Assembly (NCBI GenBank): GCA_022819505.1
Contig: JAJEHD010000011.1
Coordinates: 1 to 64,000 of the forward strand
Direction: 5' to 3'
Source of the DNA: Acidimicrobiia bacterium
GTDB lineage: Bacteria; Actinomycetota; Acidimicrobiia; Acidimicrobiales; Aldehydirespiratoraceae
Length of the DNA: 64,000 nt
Shown piece by piece: positions 63,454 to 64,000 of this stretch. The notes under the pieces were generated by a model, which was given only the letters and a program-made list of their open reading frames with translations, searched no databases and was not told where the DNA came from. The translations under genes and the position numbers were made by a program. Position 1 is the stretch's first letter, and each line of letters begins with the position of its first letter.

Positions 63454-64000
63454 ATGACGCCGCTCGGCTCGATCGCGAGCGCGGTGCTGCGGGCCACGCC
63501 CTGGCGGCTGGAGCGCCGCCTGGAGGTCGAGGCTCGCCGGGCTGCCCTCTCCCGGATCGGTGGGGCGGTCGGCGCCATGGTCCTGGTCGGGATCCTGCTG
63601 CTGCTGACCGGCCGCAACGCATTCTGGATCTTCTGGCAGGCCCTCGACGCCATATTCGGCCGCCAGCGCGGCATCGAGGGCGCGGCTCTTCGAGCGATCC
63701 CCATCCTGATGACCGCGCTGGGTGTGGCCCTTTCGCTGCGCATGAAGGTGTGGAACATCGGCTCCGACGGCCAGTTCCTGATGGGAGCGCTGGCCGCGGT
63801 CGGTGTCGGCATCCACATGGACGGCCCCGGTTGGCTGGTGCTGATCCTGATGGCGGTGGCGGCCACGCTGGCCGGCGCGGTCTGGATCCTGGTGCCCGCC
63901 CTGGCTCGGGCCTACTGGGATGTGAACGAGATCATCACCACGCTGCTGCTCAACTTCGTGGCCCTCCAACTGGTGACCTGGTCGGCGCTGGGGTTCTGGC
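63454..64000 (+). CDS. Nucleoside ABC importer permease, YufP-like (3' end beyond window)
   Basis: ATG 63454 opens a frame of 182 residues that runs off the window. After a basic N-terminus (WRLERRLEVEARRAA) come several hydrophobic helices, and the family motif MKVWNIGSDGQFLMGALAAV is followed by YWDVNEIITTLLLNFVALQL. Both are hallmarks of BmpA-linked nucleoside permeases. It forms the membrane channel for the ATPase and lipoprotein encoded just upstream. A second permease gene (YufQ type) would be expected beyond the edge. CGGGAGTGG about 5-10 nt upstream may serve as the ribosome site. Confidence 0.88.
   Translation, partial: MTPLGSIASAVLRATPWRLERRLEVEARRAALSRIGGAVGAMVLVGILLLLTGRNAFWIFWQALDAIFGRQRGIEGAALRAIPILMTALGVALSLRMKVWNIGSDGQFLMGALAAVGVGIHMDGPGWLVLILMAVAATLAGAVWILVPALARAYWDVNEIITTLLLNFVALQLVTWSALGFW

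Noticed and set aside
60591..63866. Long minus-strand open frame of over 1000 codons opposite the nucleoside importer genes
   Set aside because: It is antisense to three genes with clear family motifs, has no recognisable domains, and arises from GC-rich codon bias.
1..64000. CRISPR arrays, rRNA genes, insertion sequences or prophage
   Set aside because: No regularly spaced repeats, rRNA segments, transposase motifs or phage structural genes were seen.

Overview
The window is a GC-rich, gene-dense bacterial chromosome segment. It most resembles an actinobacterium outside the classical mycobacteria, perhaps an Acidimicrobiia-like lineage. The evidence is an MshC-type mycothiol ligase, an InhA-like enoyl reductase, a thrS-HIT pair arranged as in mycobacteria, a DUF222-HNH gene, frequent GTG/TTG starts and ATGA/GTGA overlaps. 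The class-level placement is an inference. Many genes lack a Shine-Dalgarno sequence and instead carry a TAnnnT box 5-8 nt before the start codon, which points to leaderless transcription.

Layout. 0-5 kb: a secreted protein cut by the window edge, a small unknown, an APH-fold kinase, a thioredoxin-like protein with a CcdA-type membrane protein, a membrane-tethered solute-binding protein and chorismate mutase. 4.6-14 kb: central carbon genes, namely AceK (unexpected here), a quinone oxidoreductase, citrate synthase, an acyl-CoA carboxyltransferase-like protein, a LysR regulator and aconitase. 14-17 kb: an AT-rich promoter driving a two-gene HicA-like pair, then a lipoprotein gene with two tandem repeat units that appears broken by two frameshifts. 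17-22 kb: an operon of fatty acyl-CoA reductase-HAD fusion, LarA-like protein and PlsC acyltransferase. 22-26 kb: divergent ddl and murF, then an amidase. 26-29 kb: a remnant of an SbcC-like gene, a DUF222-HNH protein behind an 18-bp palindrome, AlkD and tRNA-Val. 29-36 kb: two M23 peptidases, a polytopic membrane protein, and a four-gene cluster of two OB-fold proteins and two thiolase-like proteins lacking the usual catalytic residues. 36-45 kb: thiamine pyrophosphokinase, an aminotransferase, three ABC genes and two tandem CNNM/CBS transporters. 45-50 kb: divergent InhA-like fabI and mshC separated by 25 bp, then thrS and an Ap4A-phosphorylase-like HIT gene. 50-56 kb: a two-gene xanthine-dehydrogenase-type enzyme, tRNA-Pro and a paired acyl-CoA dehydrogenase. 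56-58 kb: a truncated Fic gene, a GDP-mannose-epimerase-like gene and an ArsI/CadI-like gene. 58-64 kb: an amidohydrolase of the 8-oxoguanine/guanine deaminase type, an adenosine-deaminase-like protein and a BMP-type nucleoside ABC importer that runs off the end.

Themes. Purine uptake and breakdown (58-64 kb, with the molybdenum hydroxylase at 50-53 kb) form one coherent module. Steroid- or acyl-CoA-type catabolism is suggested by the thiolase/OB-fold cluster and the acyl-CoA dehydrogenase pair. A 46-bp intergenic repeat occurs three times. The less ordinary items are the HicA-like pair, the frameshifted repeat lipoprotein, AceK, the overlapping divergent promoters at 45.8 kb, and the two gene remnants.
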